Source of the DNA: an uncultured Clostridia bacterium
GTDB lineage: Bacteria; Bacillota; Clostridia; Christensenellales; Aristaeellaceae
Reading direction: 5' to 3'
Assembly: GCA_947631405.1 (NCBI GenBank)
Contig: CANRLC010000019.1
Location: 1-40,508, forward strand
DNA: 40,508 bases
Positions within the stretch are counted from its first letter, which is position 1, and each line of letters starts with the position of its first letter. The notes under the pieces were generated by a model. It was not told the DNA's origin. It did no database searches and was given only the letters and a program-made list of their open reading frames with translations. Made by a program: the position numbers and the translations under genes. Shown piece by piece: positions 1 to 8,638 of this stretch.

Positions 1-128
1 GCTTAATGATAACAGATCCGACTGCATCCTTCTATTCTTTTTTTCTCTCGGTGTCCAAGATGTATTGTAGTCCTACATTTCTATAAGGAATTGCGCAGCA
101 GGTTTTGCTATGCAAGCGGGCGGCGATG

Positions 129-137
129 TGGTATAAT
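129..137 (+). promoter_or_regulatory. Extended -10 promoter of the polysaccharide operon
   Basis: The sequence TGG followed by a perfect TATAAT (132-137) forms an extended -10 element about 45 bases before the first gene. No good -35 lies 17 bases upstream; the nearest, TTGCTA at 105-110, is 21 bases away. Extended -10 promoters often lack a strong -35. The rest of bases 1-128 holds nothing I recognise. Confidence 0.55.
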
Positions 138-182
138 AAACTATTCCCGCGACGGATATGGGGAAAGAGGGGAGAGAAGGAC

Positions 183-1217
183 ATGCTGCCGTTCATTTCG
201 GTCGTGCTGCCTGTGCGCAACGAGGAGCGGTATATCGACGCGTGCGTGGACTCCATCTTCCGCCAAGACTATCCCGTCTCGCAGATGGAAGTGATCTTCG
301 TGGACGGGCGCTCGCAGGACGCCACCGTGGCGCTGCTGCGCGAGCAGGCCAAGCGCCACCCTCAAATTCGCGTGCTGGACAATCCCCACCGCACCGTGCC
401 CTACGCGATGAATATCGGCATCCGCGAGAGCCGGGGCGAGATCATCGTGCGGCTGGACGCCCACGCCGAATACCCGGAGGACTATGTGCGCCTGTCGGTG
501 GAGACGCTGCTGACGGTGGACTGCGACAACGCGGGCGGCGTGTTCGTCACGCGCGGGCGCGGCTTCATGGGCGAGGCCATCGCCGAGATGCTCAAAACGC
601 CGCTGGGCGTGGGCAACGCGACCTATCGCCTCACCGAGAAGGACGGCTATGTGGACACCGTGCCCTTCGGCTGCTTCAGGCGCGAGCTGTTTGACCGCAT
701 CGGCGGCTTCGACGAGCGGCTCACCCGCAATCAGGATAACGAGCTGAACTTCCGCATCCGCAAAAACGGCGGCAAGATCTACTTAAACCACAACATCCGC
801 GTGCTGTATTACTGCCGCGACACGCTGCGCGGCATCCTCAAAATGGGCTTTCAAAACGGCAAGTGGAACGTCATCACGATGACGCTCGTGCCCGGCTCCA
901 TGGGCGTGCGCCACTTCGTGCCGCTGGCGTTCGTGCTCTCCACCCTCGTCCTCGCGCTGCTGTCGCTTGCCTCGGGCGCTCTGCTCTTTGGCGGGCTGCT
1001 GGCGCTGGAGTGGGGCGCGTATCTGCTGCTGGACGCCTTTTATTCCTACGCCATCGCCAAGGAGAAGGGCCTGCGCTTTTTGCCGGTGGAATTGGCGCTC
1101 TACCCGCTCTTCCACTTCAGCTACGGGCTGGGATCGCTGCGCGGCTTCCTCGCGCTGCCGGGGTTTATCAAAAGCGAGCGCGAGAGGAAAAAGCCGAAGG
1201 GAGGCGACGGCGCGTGA
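183..1217 (+). CDS. Family 2 glycosyltransferase with C-terminal membrane segments (ExoA-like)
   Basis: A 344-residue inverting GT2 glycosyltransferase, likely adding a sugar to a lipid-linked polysaccharide intermediate at the inner face of the membrane. The N-terminus carries the GT-A opening (VVLPVRNEERY), an Asp at about 41 in VDGRS, a DxD-like Asp at about 92 (RLDAHAE) and QDNE at about 184-187. From about residue 245 the chain is strongly hydrophobic with two to three membrane spans, as in ExoA/succinoglycan-type transferases. The ATG at 183 was chosen because GGGGAGAGAAGG lies just upstream and the GT-A fold starts at once; an ATG at 105 would add an unrelated 26-residue leader. It is first in a tightly packed operon and its stop overlaps the next start (GTGA, 1214-1217). 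The acceptor and sugar cannot be read from sequence. Confidence 0.9.
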   Translation: MLPFISVVLPVRNEERYIDACVDSIFRQDYPVSQMEVIFVDGRSQDATVALLREQAKRHPQIRVLDNPHRTVPYAMNIGIRESRGEIIVRLDAHAEYPEDYVRLSVETLLTVDCDNAGGVFVTRGRGFMGEAIAEMLKTPLGVGNATYRLTEKDGYVDTVPFGCFRRELFDRIGGFDERLTRNQDNELNFRIRKNGGKIYLNHNIRVLYYCRDTLRGILKMGFQNGKWNVITMTLVPGSMGVRHFVPLAFVLSTLVLALLSLASGALLFGGLLALEWGAYLLLDAFYSYAIAKEKGLRFLPVELALYPLFHFSYGLGSLRGFLALPGFIKSERERKKPKGGDGA

Positions 1218-2326
1218 GCGTGCTGCACATCTGCCGCAACCTGCCGGAAAGCCGCGTCTTTGGCGAATTGTTCGAGGCCCTGCGCGATGCGGGGCTGGAA
1301 CAACAGGTCTTCGCCCCGGTCGCCCGCGAGAGCGAGCTGAGCGCCCAAAAGCCGGAGGGCGTGCCGGCCGAGTGCGTGTACACGCTGCGCCCGGCGGACG
1401 CGCTGCTCTTCTTTCGCAAGGCGCGGCGCACCGTGCCCGAGATCGAGCGGCGAATCGACCTTTCCGGCGTGCGCCTTTTGCACGCGCACACGCTCTTTAC
1501 CGACGGCTCCATCGCGATGAAGCTCTCCGAGCGCACGGGGCTTCCGTATGTCGTCACGCTGCGCTACAGCGACATCGAGGCGATCTGGCGCTACGAGCCG
1601 CACCTGCGCCCGCTGGGCAGGCGCGTGCTGCGCGGGGCGAGGCGCGCGGTGTTCCTCGGCGAGGGCGTGCGCGAACGCGTGCTGCGCGATTGGTTTGACG
1701 GCGCGGAGCGCGAGCGTCTGCGCGAGCGCAGCGCGGTCATTCCCAACGGCCTCTCGCCCGCGTGGCTGGACGGCGCGCCGCGTGAGCGGTTAGGGGACGC
1801 CGTGCGCGTGGGCTTTGCCGGGGTGATGACGCGGCGCAAACGGCCGCTGGACGCGCTCGCCGCCGTACACGCGGCGAGCGACCGCGGCGGACGGCGCTAT
1901 GTGCTGCGCGCGGCGGGCGACGGGCCGCTGCTCCCCCGGCTGCAATCGGCGATGCTGCCGGGCGACCGGGCGCTGGGGCGGCTTCAGGGCATGGAGGAAA
2001 TGAAGCGCTTTTACGCCGGGTGCGACATGCTGCTCGTGCCCTCCAAGGCGGAGACGTTCGGCATGGTCTATCTGGAGGCGATGAGCCAAGGGGTGCCCGT
2101 CATCTACACGCGCGGGCAGGGCTTCGACGGCCAGTTCCCGGAGGGCGAGATCGGCTACGCCGCCGCCTGCGGGGACGTGCGCGAGCAGGCCGACCGGCTG
2201 ATCCAGCTCGCCGACGGCTACGCGATGCGCTCCGAGCGCTGCGTGCGCCGCGCGGCGGAATACGCGTGGCCCGTGATCGCGCAGCGCTGGCTGACGCTCT
2301 ACGCGGCCGCGCAGAGCGAGGCGTGA
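1214..2326 (+). CDS. Family 4 glycosyltransferase
   Basis: A 370-residue retaining GT-B glycosyltransferase of the GT4/GT1 superfamily. The N-terminal half has the acceptor-side Rossmann pattern (VSVLHICRNLPES, then LLHAHTLFTDG). The C-terminal donor half has GFAGVMTRRKR and the E-x7-E signature (KAETFGMVYLEAMSQG) that binds the nucleotide sugar. Translation starts at a GTG that overlaps the previous stop codon, so it is translationally coupled; longer in-frame extensions upstream lie inside the preceding gene and are not protein-like. The enzyme probably works in the cytoplasm on the same polysaccharide unit as its neighbours. Confidence 0.88.
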   Translation: MSVLHICRNLPESRVFGELFEALRDAGLEQQVFAPVARESELSAQKPEGVPAECVYTLRPADALLFFRKARRTVPEIERRIDLSGVRLLHAHTLFTDGSIAMKLSERTGLPYVVTLRYSDIEAIWRYEPHLRPLGRRVLRGARRAVFLGEGVRERVLRDWFDGAERERLRERSAVIPNGLSPAWLDGAPRERLGDAVRVGFAGVMTRRKRPLDALAAVHAASDRGGRRYVLRAAGDGPLLPRLQSAMLPGDRALGRLQGMEEMKRFYAGCDMLLVPSKAETFGMVYLEAMSQGVPVIYTRGQGFDGQFPEGEIGYAAACGDVREQADRLIQLADGYAMRSERCVRRAAEYAWPVIAQRWLTLYAAAQSEA

Positions 2327-2348
2327 CGCGATGCGGGGAGGAAACGGC

Positions 2349-3545
2349 ATGGGCGCGCTGTCCATCCTGATGATGATCCACAGGCTGTCGGACAATTCGC
2401 CGTATTGCTTCTACGTTCACGAGCAGGCGAAGGCGCTCGCCGCGCGGGGGCACGACGTGCGCGTGATCTCGTGCGTGGGCACGCCGCCGCCGGGCGTGCG
2501 CTTTGACGAGGCGCGGCGGCGCGTCGTGGAGTGTACGCCGCGCGAGGCCGTGGTGGACGGCATCCCGGTCTTCTACCCGCGCTACATGACGCTGGGCAAC
2601 GCCGGGGAACGGCTGCTCGGCGGGCGGCTGATGGCGCGCGCGGCGCTGCCCGTCGCCCGGGCGCTGCACGCGGAGCGGCCCTTTGACATCGTTCACGCGC
2701 ACATGATCTCGGCGGACGGGCACGCGGGGCGCATCGTCGCGCGCGCGCTGGGCGTGCCTGCGGCGCTGACCGTACACGGCACGGACGTGCTCCGCTACTT
2801 CGCGCCCGGCAAGCGGCCGCCCGTACACATGGCGCGCACCGCCGCGCAGGTGGACGCGCTGATGGCGGTATCGAGTCTGCTCCTCTCGCGCGTGACGCCC
2901 TACCGCGCGGCGGAAAGCATTTCGCGCGTGGTTCCCAACGGCGTCGATCTGTCGCTGGTGCCGCAGGATGCGCCGCGCAGGCCGCGCGCCGTGATCTCGG
3001 TGGGCACGCTGAAGCCGCGCAAGTGCATGGGCGCGACGCTGGAGGCGTTTGCGCGCGTGGCGCGCGACTACCCGGACGCGACGCTGACGATCGTCGGCGT
3101 GGGCGAACTGGAGGGCGAATTGCGCGCGCGCATCGAGGCGCTGGGGCTGGCGGGCCGCGCGGCGCTCACGGGCGGCCTGCCGCACGCGGAGGTGCTCCGG
3201 CGGATGGCGGAAAGCGACCTGTTCGTGCTGCCGAGCTGGGGCGAAGGCTACGGCATCGTCTACATCGAGGCGATGGCGGCGGGCTGCATCGCCGTCGGCG
3301 CGAAGGGCGAGGGCATCGAGGACACGATCACGGACGGGGAAAACGGCCTGCTGGTACCCGCGGGCGACGCGGACGCCGTGGAGCGCGCGATGCGGGACGT
3401 GTTTGGGAACCCGGATAAATACGCCGCGCTGCGCGAGCGCGGTCGGCAAAGCGCGCGCGCGCTCACATGGGCGCGCAACGCGCAGACCGTGGAGGAGATC
3501 TATCGCGAGGCGATCGCGCGCCGCCGTGCGGGCGAGCGCGCATGA
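2349..3545 (+). CDS. Family 4 glycosyltransferase
   Basis: A second 398-residue GT4-type enzyme. Visible marks are the N-terminal SDNSPYCFYVHEQAKALAARGH region (a Gly-rich acceptor loop typical of the family), IVHAHMISADG, AALTVHGTD, and the donor-site motif WGEGYGIVYIEAMAAG with its two glutamates. The ATG at 2349 is preceded at 7 bases by GGAGG; an ATG at 2331 lies in the same frame but has no ribosome site. It is not a recent copy of the preceding GT4, because the two share motifs rather than continuous sequence. Its place between a transferase and a polymerase/ligase-type protein argues for a role in building the same repeat unit. Confidence 0.88.
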   Translation: MGALSILMMIHRLSDNSPYCFYVHEQAKALAARGHDVRVISCVGTPPPGVRFDEARRRVVECTPREAVVDGIPVFYPRYMTLGNAGERLLGGRLMARAALPVARALHAERPFDIVHAHMISADGHAGRIVARALGVPAALTVHGTDVLRYFAPGKRPPVHMARTAAQVDALMAVSSLLLSRVTPYRAAESISRVVPNGVDLSLVPQDAPRRPRAVISVGTLKPRKCMGATLEAFARVARDYPDATLTIVGVGELEGELRARIEALGLAGRAALTGGLPHAEVLRRMAESDLFVLPSWGEGYGIVYIEAMAAGCIAVGAKGEGIEDTITDGENGLLVPAGDADAVERAMRDVFGNPDKYAALRERGRQSARALTWARNAQTVEEIYREAIARRRAGERA

Positions 3546-3557
3546 GGAGGGAACGAC

Positions 3558-4907
3558 ATGCGAGGAAATGAGCGGCGGGGCGGCGTGGACGGCACGGGCA
3601 TGCTGGAATGGTATGACCGCGTGACCGGCGTCTTCAACGAGATCTTCGATTCGCGCCTGCTGACGGTCGCGCTCTTCGCGCTGCTGGCGTACTGCACGCT
3701 CTTCACGCAGCGCAAGTTCCCGGTGCGCTGGATGATCTTCGTGCTCTTCGGGGTCGTGCTGCTCGCGTTCGTGACGCTGACGGCGCGCTCCGGCCAGCGC
3801 GCGCGCGTGCGCTTCCACCGCGGCATGGTCGCGCTGTGGATGGCGCTGCACGGGATGATGGTCGTCTCCGGCCTGTTCTATCAGGACTGGCTGACCGAGA
3901 GCGTGCCGCTGCTGATCGCCTACCCGGTGGTCTTCTCCGTCCTCTGCTCGCGCGAGGACGAATCGACCTTCCGCGCGATCCTGCGCGGCGCGGTGTTCGC
4001 CGTGCTGCCGTTTATCGTCGTCAGCTATATCCGCGTCCCGGCGACGCTGGGCTACCCGGGCTACAAGGGCATATTTTACAACACCAACTGCCTGTCGATG
4101 TGCTGCATCGTGATGACCGCCGCCGCGCTTGTGCTCGCCTACGCGGGCTTCGCGCGCAAGGCCCGCCGCGCCGCCGTGTTCTACCTGCTGGTGGCGCTGC
4201 TGGGCGCGGTCACCATCGCGCTGACGCTCTCGCGCTCCGGCCTGCTGGCGCTGCTGGGCGTGACGTGCGTGCTGTTTACGGCGCTCATCGTGGGGCGGGC
4301 AAAGCGTCCCGCGCTGCTGCTGTTGGCGCTGCTGCTGGCCGTGGCGCTGGCGGCGGGCGCGATGATCGCCATCACGACGGACAAGATGCACGAGGCCGCC
4401 GTGGAGGATTACGAGCTGGCGCTCTACAACCACGAGGTCTACGGCAACCCCATCACCGTGCCAAAGCCCGAGGAGCGGCATATCTCGATGGACGACCTGA
4501 CCTCCGACCGCTGGGGCATCTGGGTGACGATCGTCAAAAACCTCACATGGAACGGCCACGAGACCAGCGTCGTGCAGGAATGGGTCGCGCAGGACGGCGC
4601 GGGCGACCGCTCGTTCAACGCGCACAACGCGTTCCTTGGCGTGGCCTACAACAACGGCTTTATTGCCGGGGCGCTGCTCGTCGCCTACACGATTCTCGCC
4701 GCCGTGCGCGCCGCGCGCTACTATTGGCTGCACCGGCGCGAAAGCCCCTACGCCGTCACGCCGCTGGCGTTCTGCGCGGTGTTCGTGCTCGTGGGCCTGT
4801 TCGAGTCGGTCTACGCGCCGTTCTCGGTGATCGGCTGCTCGTTCCTGCTCGTTCAGGCGCCGCTCTGGCGCGACGACCTCTCCCGCATCGGCGCGGAGGA
4901 GGTGTGA
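3558..4907 (+). CDS. O-antigen ligase/Wzy polymerase-type membrane protein
   Basis: A 449-residue polytopic membrane protein with about ten hydrophobic segments. It resembles the Wzy_C/O-antigen ligase family, which joins or polymerises lipid-linked glycans on the outer face of the membrane. Family-like features are the serine/arginine segment TLSRSGLLALLGV (about residue 220) and a large soluble loop (about 265-360) ending in RSFNAHNAFLGVAYNNG. That histidine/asparagine patch before the next membrane span matches the position of the functional H/N motif in ligases. GAGGAGGG lies 6 bases before the ATG. Whether it polymerises or ligates is not decidable from sequence. No flippase or initiating phosphoglycosyltransferase is in this window, so those steps must be encoded elsewhere. 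Confidence 0.85.
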   Translation: MRGNERRGGVDGTGMLEWYDRVTGVFNEIFDSRLLTVALFALLAYCTLFTQRKFPVRWMIFVLFGVVLLAFVTLTARSGQRARVRFHRGMVALWMALHGMMVVSGLFYQDWLTESVPLLIAYPVVFSVLCSREDESTFRAILRGAVFAVLPFIVVSYIRVPATLGYPGYKGIFYNTNCLSMCCIVMTAAALVLAYAGFARKARRAAVFYLLVALLGAVTIALTLSRSGLLALLGVTCVLFTALIVGRAKRPALLLLALLLAVALAAGAMIAITTDKMHEAAVEDYELALYNHEVYGNPITVPKPEERHISMDDLTSDRWGIWVTIVKNLTWNGHETSVVQEWVAQDGAGDRSFNAHNAFLGVAYNNGFIAGALLVAYTILAAVRAARYYWLHRRESPYAVTPLAFCAVFVLVGLFESVYAPFSVIGCSFLLVQAPLWRDDLSRIGAEEV

Positions 4908-4908
4908 C

Positions 4909-5928
4909 GTGGAGGGCGTCAAGGTCTCGGTGATCGTCCCGGTCTACAACGGCGAAAGGTATCTGCCCGCGTGCATCGCCTCGCTGCGCGCGCAGACGCT
5001 GCGGGAGATCGAGCTGCTGTTCGTCTGCGACGGCAGTACGGACGGCTCGCTGGCGCTGCTGCGCGAGGCGGAGCGGGAGGACGCGCGCGTGCGCGTGATC
5101 GCCTTCCCCGAAAACCGCGGCGTCTCCTGCGCGCGCAACGCGGGGCTGGACGCGGCGACGGGCGAGTTTATCGGCTTTTGCGATGCGGACGACTGGGCGG
5201 AGCCGCAGATGTACGAGCGCCTCTACGAGATCGCCTTGCGCGCGGACGCCGAGATGTCCTTCTGCCGCGTGTACAAGGACTACGAAGACCGGAGCGAAAA
5301 CGTGCCGCTGGGCTTTGACACGGGCGCGCGCTTTGATGCGGACGCCATCCGAGAGACGCTGATCCCGGCGATGCTCTCCCGCGAGACGGACAGCGACGAG
5401 CTGCCGCTCTCCGGCTACACGCCGCGCAACCTGTTTGCGCGCGCGCTGGCCGCGCGCCACCGCTTCAGGCCCGACATCCGCTACGCGGAGGATCTGCTCT
5501 ATATCGTCTCCTGCGCGCTGGATGCGCGCGCGGCCGTCGCGCTGGACGAGCCGCTCTACCACTACCGCTTTCACGCGGGCAGCGTCACCAAGCGCTATAG
5601 CCCGTTCGTGCCCGACTCGCACGATCTGTCCAACGACGCCATCGAGGCGCTGGTGGGCGGCGTGGCGGCGTGCCGGGAGCGCATGACGATCAGGCGGCGC
5701 AAGATGGCCGTCACCGCCGTGCGCAACCTGTGCCTGCCCGGCTCGCCCTTTGGCTTTGGGGAGCGCGTGCGCCGGGCGAGGGACTATCTCGCGCGCGAGG
5801 ACGTGCGCGGGTGGTTTGCAGACGTGCGCCCGGCGGATTTCCCGCCGAGGCTGGCGCTGCGGCTCTTTCTCATGAAGCGGCGCATGGCGCTGACGATATG
5901 CTTCTTGTTTAGCTTTGTATTCAGATAG
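4909..5928 (+). CDS. Family 2 glycosyltransferase
   Basis: A 339-residue GT2 enzyme with a textbook GT-A start (VSVIVPVYNGERYL), the nucleotide-binding CDGSTDGS at about residue 42-49, PENRGVSCARNAGL, and the metal-binding DxD as CDADDW at about 87-92. A C-terminal basic stretch followed by a short hydrophobic tail (LTICFLFSFVF) may anchor it to the membrane. The start is GTG, one base after the previous stop; the strong GGAGGAGG that serves it lies inside the end of the upstream gene. It has the general form of capsular or teichoic-type sugar transferases; the sugar is unknown. Confidence 0.9.
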   Translation: MEGVKVSVIVPVYNGERYLPACIASLRAQTLREIELLFVCDGSTDGSLALLREAEREDARVRVIAFPENRGVSCARNAGLDAATGEFIGFCDADDWAEPQMYERLYEIALRADAEMSFCRVYKDYEDRSENVPLGFDTGARFDADAIRETLIPAMLSRETDSDELPLSGYTPRNLFARALAARHRFRPDIRYAEDLLYIVSCALDARAAVALDEPLYHYRFHAGSVTKRYSPFVPDSHDLSNDAIEALVGGVAACRERMTIRRRKMAVTAVRNLCLPGSPFGFGERVRRARDYLAREDVRGWFADVRPADFPPRLALRLFLMKRRMALTICFLFSFVFR

Positions 5929-5965
5929 CGGGCGTGCCCGCGAGGCGACAGGGCAGGAGGAACCC

Positions 5966-7798
5966 ATGGAAAGCGAATACAGCGTTTACCGCTACGACAA
6001 GCTCGATTCCCCGGCGGTCACCGCCGGGAGCCACGCCATCCTGATCGGCACGCAGGACGGCCTCTTCCCCGAGATGGGCAGCGCGCTGCCGGGCGAGATG
6101 GGCGGCCTGTGGGCGGGGGAAAAGAAGCTCTGCGACGGCTTCTTCATCGCCATCGACGACGTGCCTCTGCGCTGCTGCGACGCCTTTGAGGCCGACCCCG
6201 CCTCCTGCTCGTTCCACTACCGGATGCAGGAGCAGGGGCTGCACGTCGTGCGCCGCCAGTTCGTGCCGGACGGCGTGCCCGGCTGCGTCGTCGAATTGAC
6301 CTGCGAAAACCTGACGGGCGCGCCGCGCGCGGTCGAGGTGTCCTTCACCGTGCGCACGGAGATCCTCACCGTCGCCGCCGCGCGCGGGGAGGACGATCTG
6401 GAACTGGGGCGCGACGTCGGCGAGTACGACGAGCGGGCGCAGGCGTTCTTCGCCCGCGAGAGCCGCAACCCGTGGCACGTCGTCTGGGGCGCGGACGCGG
6501 ACAGCCGCGCGCTCGCGGCCGACCTGCCGGGAGAGGTTTACGGCTTTGGCAACACGCGCGGCAAGGGCGTCAACGGGCGGCTGTTTTATCGGCTGCGCGT
6601 CGGCGCACACGCGCAGGCGGGCATGCGCCTGTTCATCGCGGGCGGGTACGCCGCGCGTTCGCAGGCGGAGGACGCGCTCGCGGCGCTGCGCGAGCGGGCG
6701 GGGACGCTCTATCGGGAGAAGGCCGAGCGCGTGGGCGCGCTGATGGCCCGCGGCCGCGCCGAGCTGCCGGACAAGCGGCTTGCGCGGTGCTTCAACTGGG
6801 CGAAGGTCTACGCCGAGTGGCTGACCAGCGCCGTCGGCGCGGCGGGCAGGCTGGGCCGCGCGCTCTGCTGCGACCTGACGGAAAACCCGATGCTCTTCGG
6901 CCCGGGCTGGGCGCAGGCCGTCGCCGGGCTGCTGCCCATCGGCATGAGCGATCTGGCGGGCGACGTGCTGCTGACCGCCGCGCGGCTGTGCGAGCGGGAG
7001 CAGCTTCCGCCGGGCCGCGTGCCGCTGCTGGCCTCTCCGGACGGGCGCGTGCTGGACGTCGGAACCCTGCGCGAGAGCGCGCAGTTCGTCGCGGCCGTCT
7101 GCGAGACGCTGCGCTACGGCGGCGACCGCGCGCTGGCTGAGCGGCTGCTGCCGCAGACGGGCCTGTGCATGAGCGCGCTGCGGCGCGCGACGCGCGGGTT
7201 TGAGAGCGTGCCGCCGGAGCTGCTCGCGGACGTGTGCGCGGCGGTCACCGCGCAGGCGTTCATCCTGCGCGCGACGGGCGCGGACGCATCCGAGTGGGAG
7301 GCGATTGCAAGCCGCCTGCCCGAGCCGCCCGAGGGGGAGCCGGGCGCGTCGCTCGCGCAGACGGCGGCGTGGCACGGGCGCTGCGCGCACGTCGAGCGGC
7401 TGATCGGCTGCCTGCGCCGGATGGCCGACGCGGGGCTGCCCGGGCTGCCGGGCGCGCTGCGCGGGGAGAACGACGCGCCGGACGTGATGCTGACGCCTCT
7501 GGCGATCGCGGGCTTCGTCTGGCCGCTCGCGCGCGACCTGTTCGGCCTGCGGCCCGACGCGCTGGAGAAGACGATCGACTTTGCGCCGCACACGCCCATC
7601 GGCTGGGCGGGCTGGAAGCTGACGAGGCTGCCCATCGGCGGGGCCGGCTTTGACGTGACGAGCGAGCGCGTGTCCCCGAGCCGGGCGCGCTACACGATCA
7701 GGGCGTCCGAGCCGGGCTGGCGCGTGACGCTGCGCGCAGACGGCGAGGAGAGGACGCTTCCCATCGACGGCGAGCTTGCGGTGGAGTTGGAGGACTGA
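5966..7798 (+). CDS. Six-hairpin glycosidase-like protein (glycogen-debranching-enzyme-like architecture)
   Basis: A 610-residue soluble protein without a signal peptide. Residues about 1-270 look like the beta-rich N-terminal domain of amylo-alpha-1,6-glucosidase-like proteins (GSHAILIGTQDGLF, GVPGCVVELTCENLTG). Residues about 280-560 look like an (alpha/alpha)6 barrel (CFNWAKVYAEWLTS, PGWAQAVAGLLPIG), followed by a small C-terminal beta domain ending in ELAVELED. I do not see the clear catalytic Glu/Asp signatures of GH133 or GH15, so activity is uncertain. The ATG at 5966 has GGCAGGAGG 6 bases upstream. It follows the polysaccharide genes after 37 bases and reads the same way, which suggests trimming or recycling of that glycan, or a separate storage-glycan role. 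Confidence 0.6.
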   Translation: MESEYSVYRYDKLDSPAVTAGSHAILIGTQDGLFPEMGSALPGEMGGLWAGEKKLCDGFFIAIDDVPLRCCDAFEADPASCSFHYRMQEQGLHVVRRQFVPDGVPGCVVELTCENLTGAPRAVEVSFTVRTEILTVAAARGEDDLELGRDVGEYDERAQAFFARESRNPWHVVWGADADSRALAADLPGEVYGFGNTRGKGVNGRLFYRLRVGAHAQAGMRLFIAGGYAARSQAEDALAALRERAGTLYREKAERVGALMARGRAELPDKRLARCFNWAKVYAEWLTSAVGAAGRLGRALCCDLTENPMLFGPGWAQAVAGLLPIGMSDLAGDVLLTAARLCEREQLPPGRVPLLASPDGRVLDVGTLRESAQFVAAVCETLRYGGDRALAERLLPQTGLCMSALRRATRGFESVPPELLADVCAAVTAQAFILRATGADASEWEAIASRLPEPPEGEPGASLAQTAAWHGRCAHVERLIGCLRRMADAGLPGLPGALRGENDAPDVMLTPLAIAGFVWPLARDLFGLRPDALEKTIDFAPHTPIGWAGWKLTRLPIGGAGFDVTSERVSPSRARYTIRASEPGWRVTLRADGEERTLPIDGELAVELED

Positions 7799-7847
7799 CC
7801 CGCCCCGCGCGCCCATACCGCACCGGTTTTAGAAAGGACGTCGAAGT

Positions 7848-8618
7848 ATGAACAAGGCTTTTTGCGCGCTGTGCGCGCTGCCGCTCGCGCTGGCGCTCCT
7901 GCTCGGGATCGCGCTGGCGGACACCGCGCCGGTCAGCATGCCGGCGCCGCCCGACCCCATCCCCACGCAGGCGGAGGGAGAGCTGGACGCCTACGACCTG
8001 ACCTTCCCGCCGGAGATGCCGCTGATCGCGCGCAACTTCGTGCTGACCGCGCGCGCTGAGTTTGAGGCGCATCCCTTTGAGCGCCTGCCCAAGGCGAACG
8101 ACTACACCCGCTGGTATTACCACGACAAGCGGGAGATCGGCTGGTGCTCCGTGTTCCAGCTCTACTGCGCTTACCACAGCGGCGTGCGGCTGCTGCGCTT
8201 TGAGCAGGGCGTGACCGCCGGCGAGGACGAGGTGATCTCCGCGATGGAGGGCCGGGTGGGCAACGTCTACCTCGCCTTCGAGGAGCAGGGCCGCTGGCTG
8301 GACGCCACCGAGGATGCCGCCGTGCCAAAGCCCGGCTATCTGGTCATCTACGGCGTTCTCAGCTCGACGCCCTACACGCATGTGGGCATCGTCGAGAGCG
8401 TGACGGAGATCGGCGACGGCGTGTATGAATTGACGACCCTCGAGGGCAACCTCAATTCCAGCGTCCGGCGCATCAACTACCGCTACGACGCCACGCCCAA
8501 GCGGCGCTACCACAACATGTCCGTCGTCCCGCAGGAGGAGATCACCCGCGAAAACTGCCAGTATACCCTGCAAAGGGACGACTGGTATGTGACGGGCTTC
8601 TGCGCGACGTGGCTGTAA
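7848..8618 (+). CDS. Exported CHAP-like cysteine amidase/peptidase
   Basis: A 256-residue protein with a clean signal peptide (cleavage near ALA-DT, residue 24) and a Pro-rich spacer. A domain then resembles the CHAP/NlpC superfamily: Cys100 in IGWCSVFQLYCAY, His178 in YTHVGIVESV, and an acidic/Asn pair in TLEGNLN (about 199-203). These are the expected Cys-His-Glu/Asn positions for cell-wall peptide cleavage outside the membrane. AGAAAGGA lies upstream of the ATG. The gene ends 20 bases before the choloylglycine-hydrolase-type gene, so the two are probably co-transcribed. The match is by motif order and spacing only, so the peptidoglycan substrate is an inference. Confidence 0.65.
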   Translation: MNKAFCALCALPLALALLLGIALADTAPVSMPAPPDPIPTQAEGELDAYDLTFPPEMPLIARNFVLTARAEFEAHPFERLPKANDYTRWYYHDKREIGWCSVFQLYCAYHSGVRLLRFEQGVTAGEDEVISAMEGRVGNVYLAFEEQGRWLDATEDAAVPKPGYLVIYGVLSSTPYTHVGIVESVTEIGDGVYELTTLEGNLNSSVRRINYRYDATPKRRYHNMSVVPQEEITRENCQYTLQRDDWYVTGFCATWL

Positions 8619-8638
8619 AACGATCGGAGGGAAAAAAG

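Noticed and set aside
863-1213. Upstream extension of the first GT4 gene
   Set aside because: It would overlap the GT2 gene by 350 bases; the GTG at 1214 starts exactly at the GT-B fold.
2100-4922. 940-codon open frame on the minus strand, and similar long antisense frames (for example 5921-7816, 11916-13682, 22338-24200, 29819-31729)
   Set aside because: They are opposite well-supported genes, are rich in Arg, His, Gln and Ala, show no fold or ribosome site, and arise from high GC at third positions.
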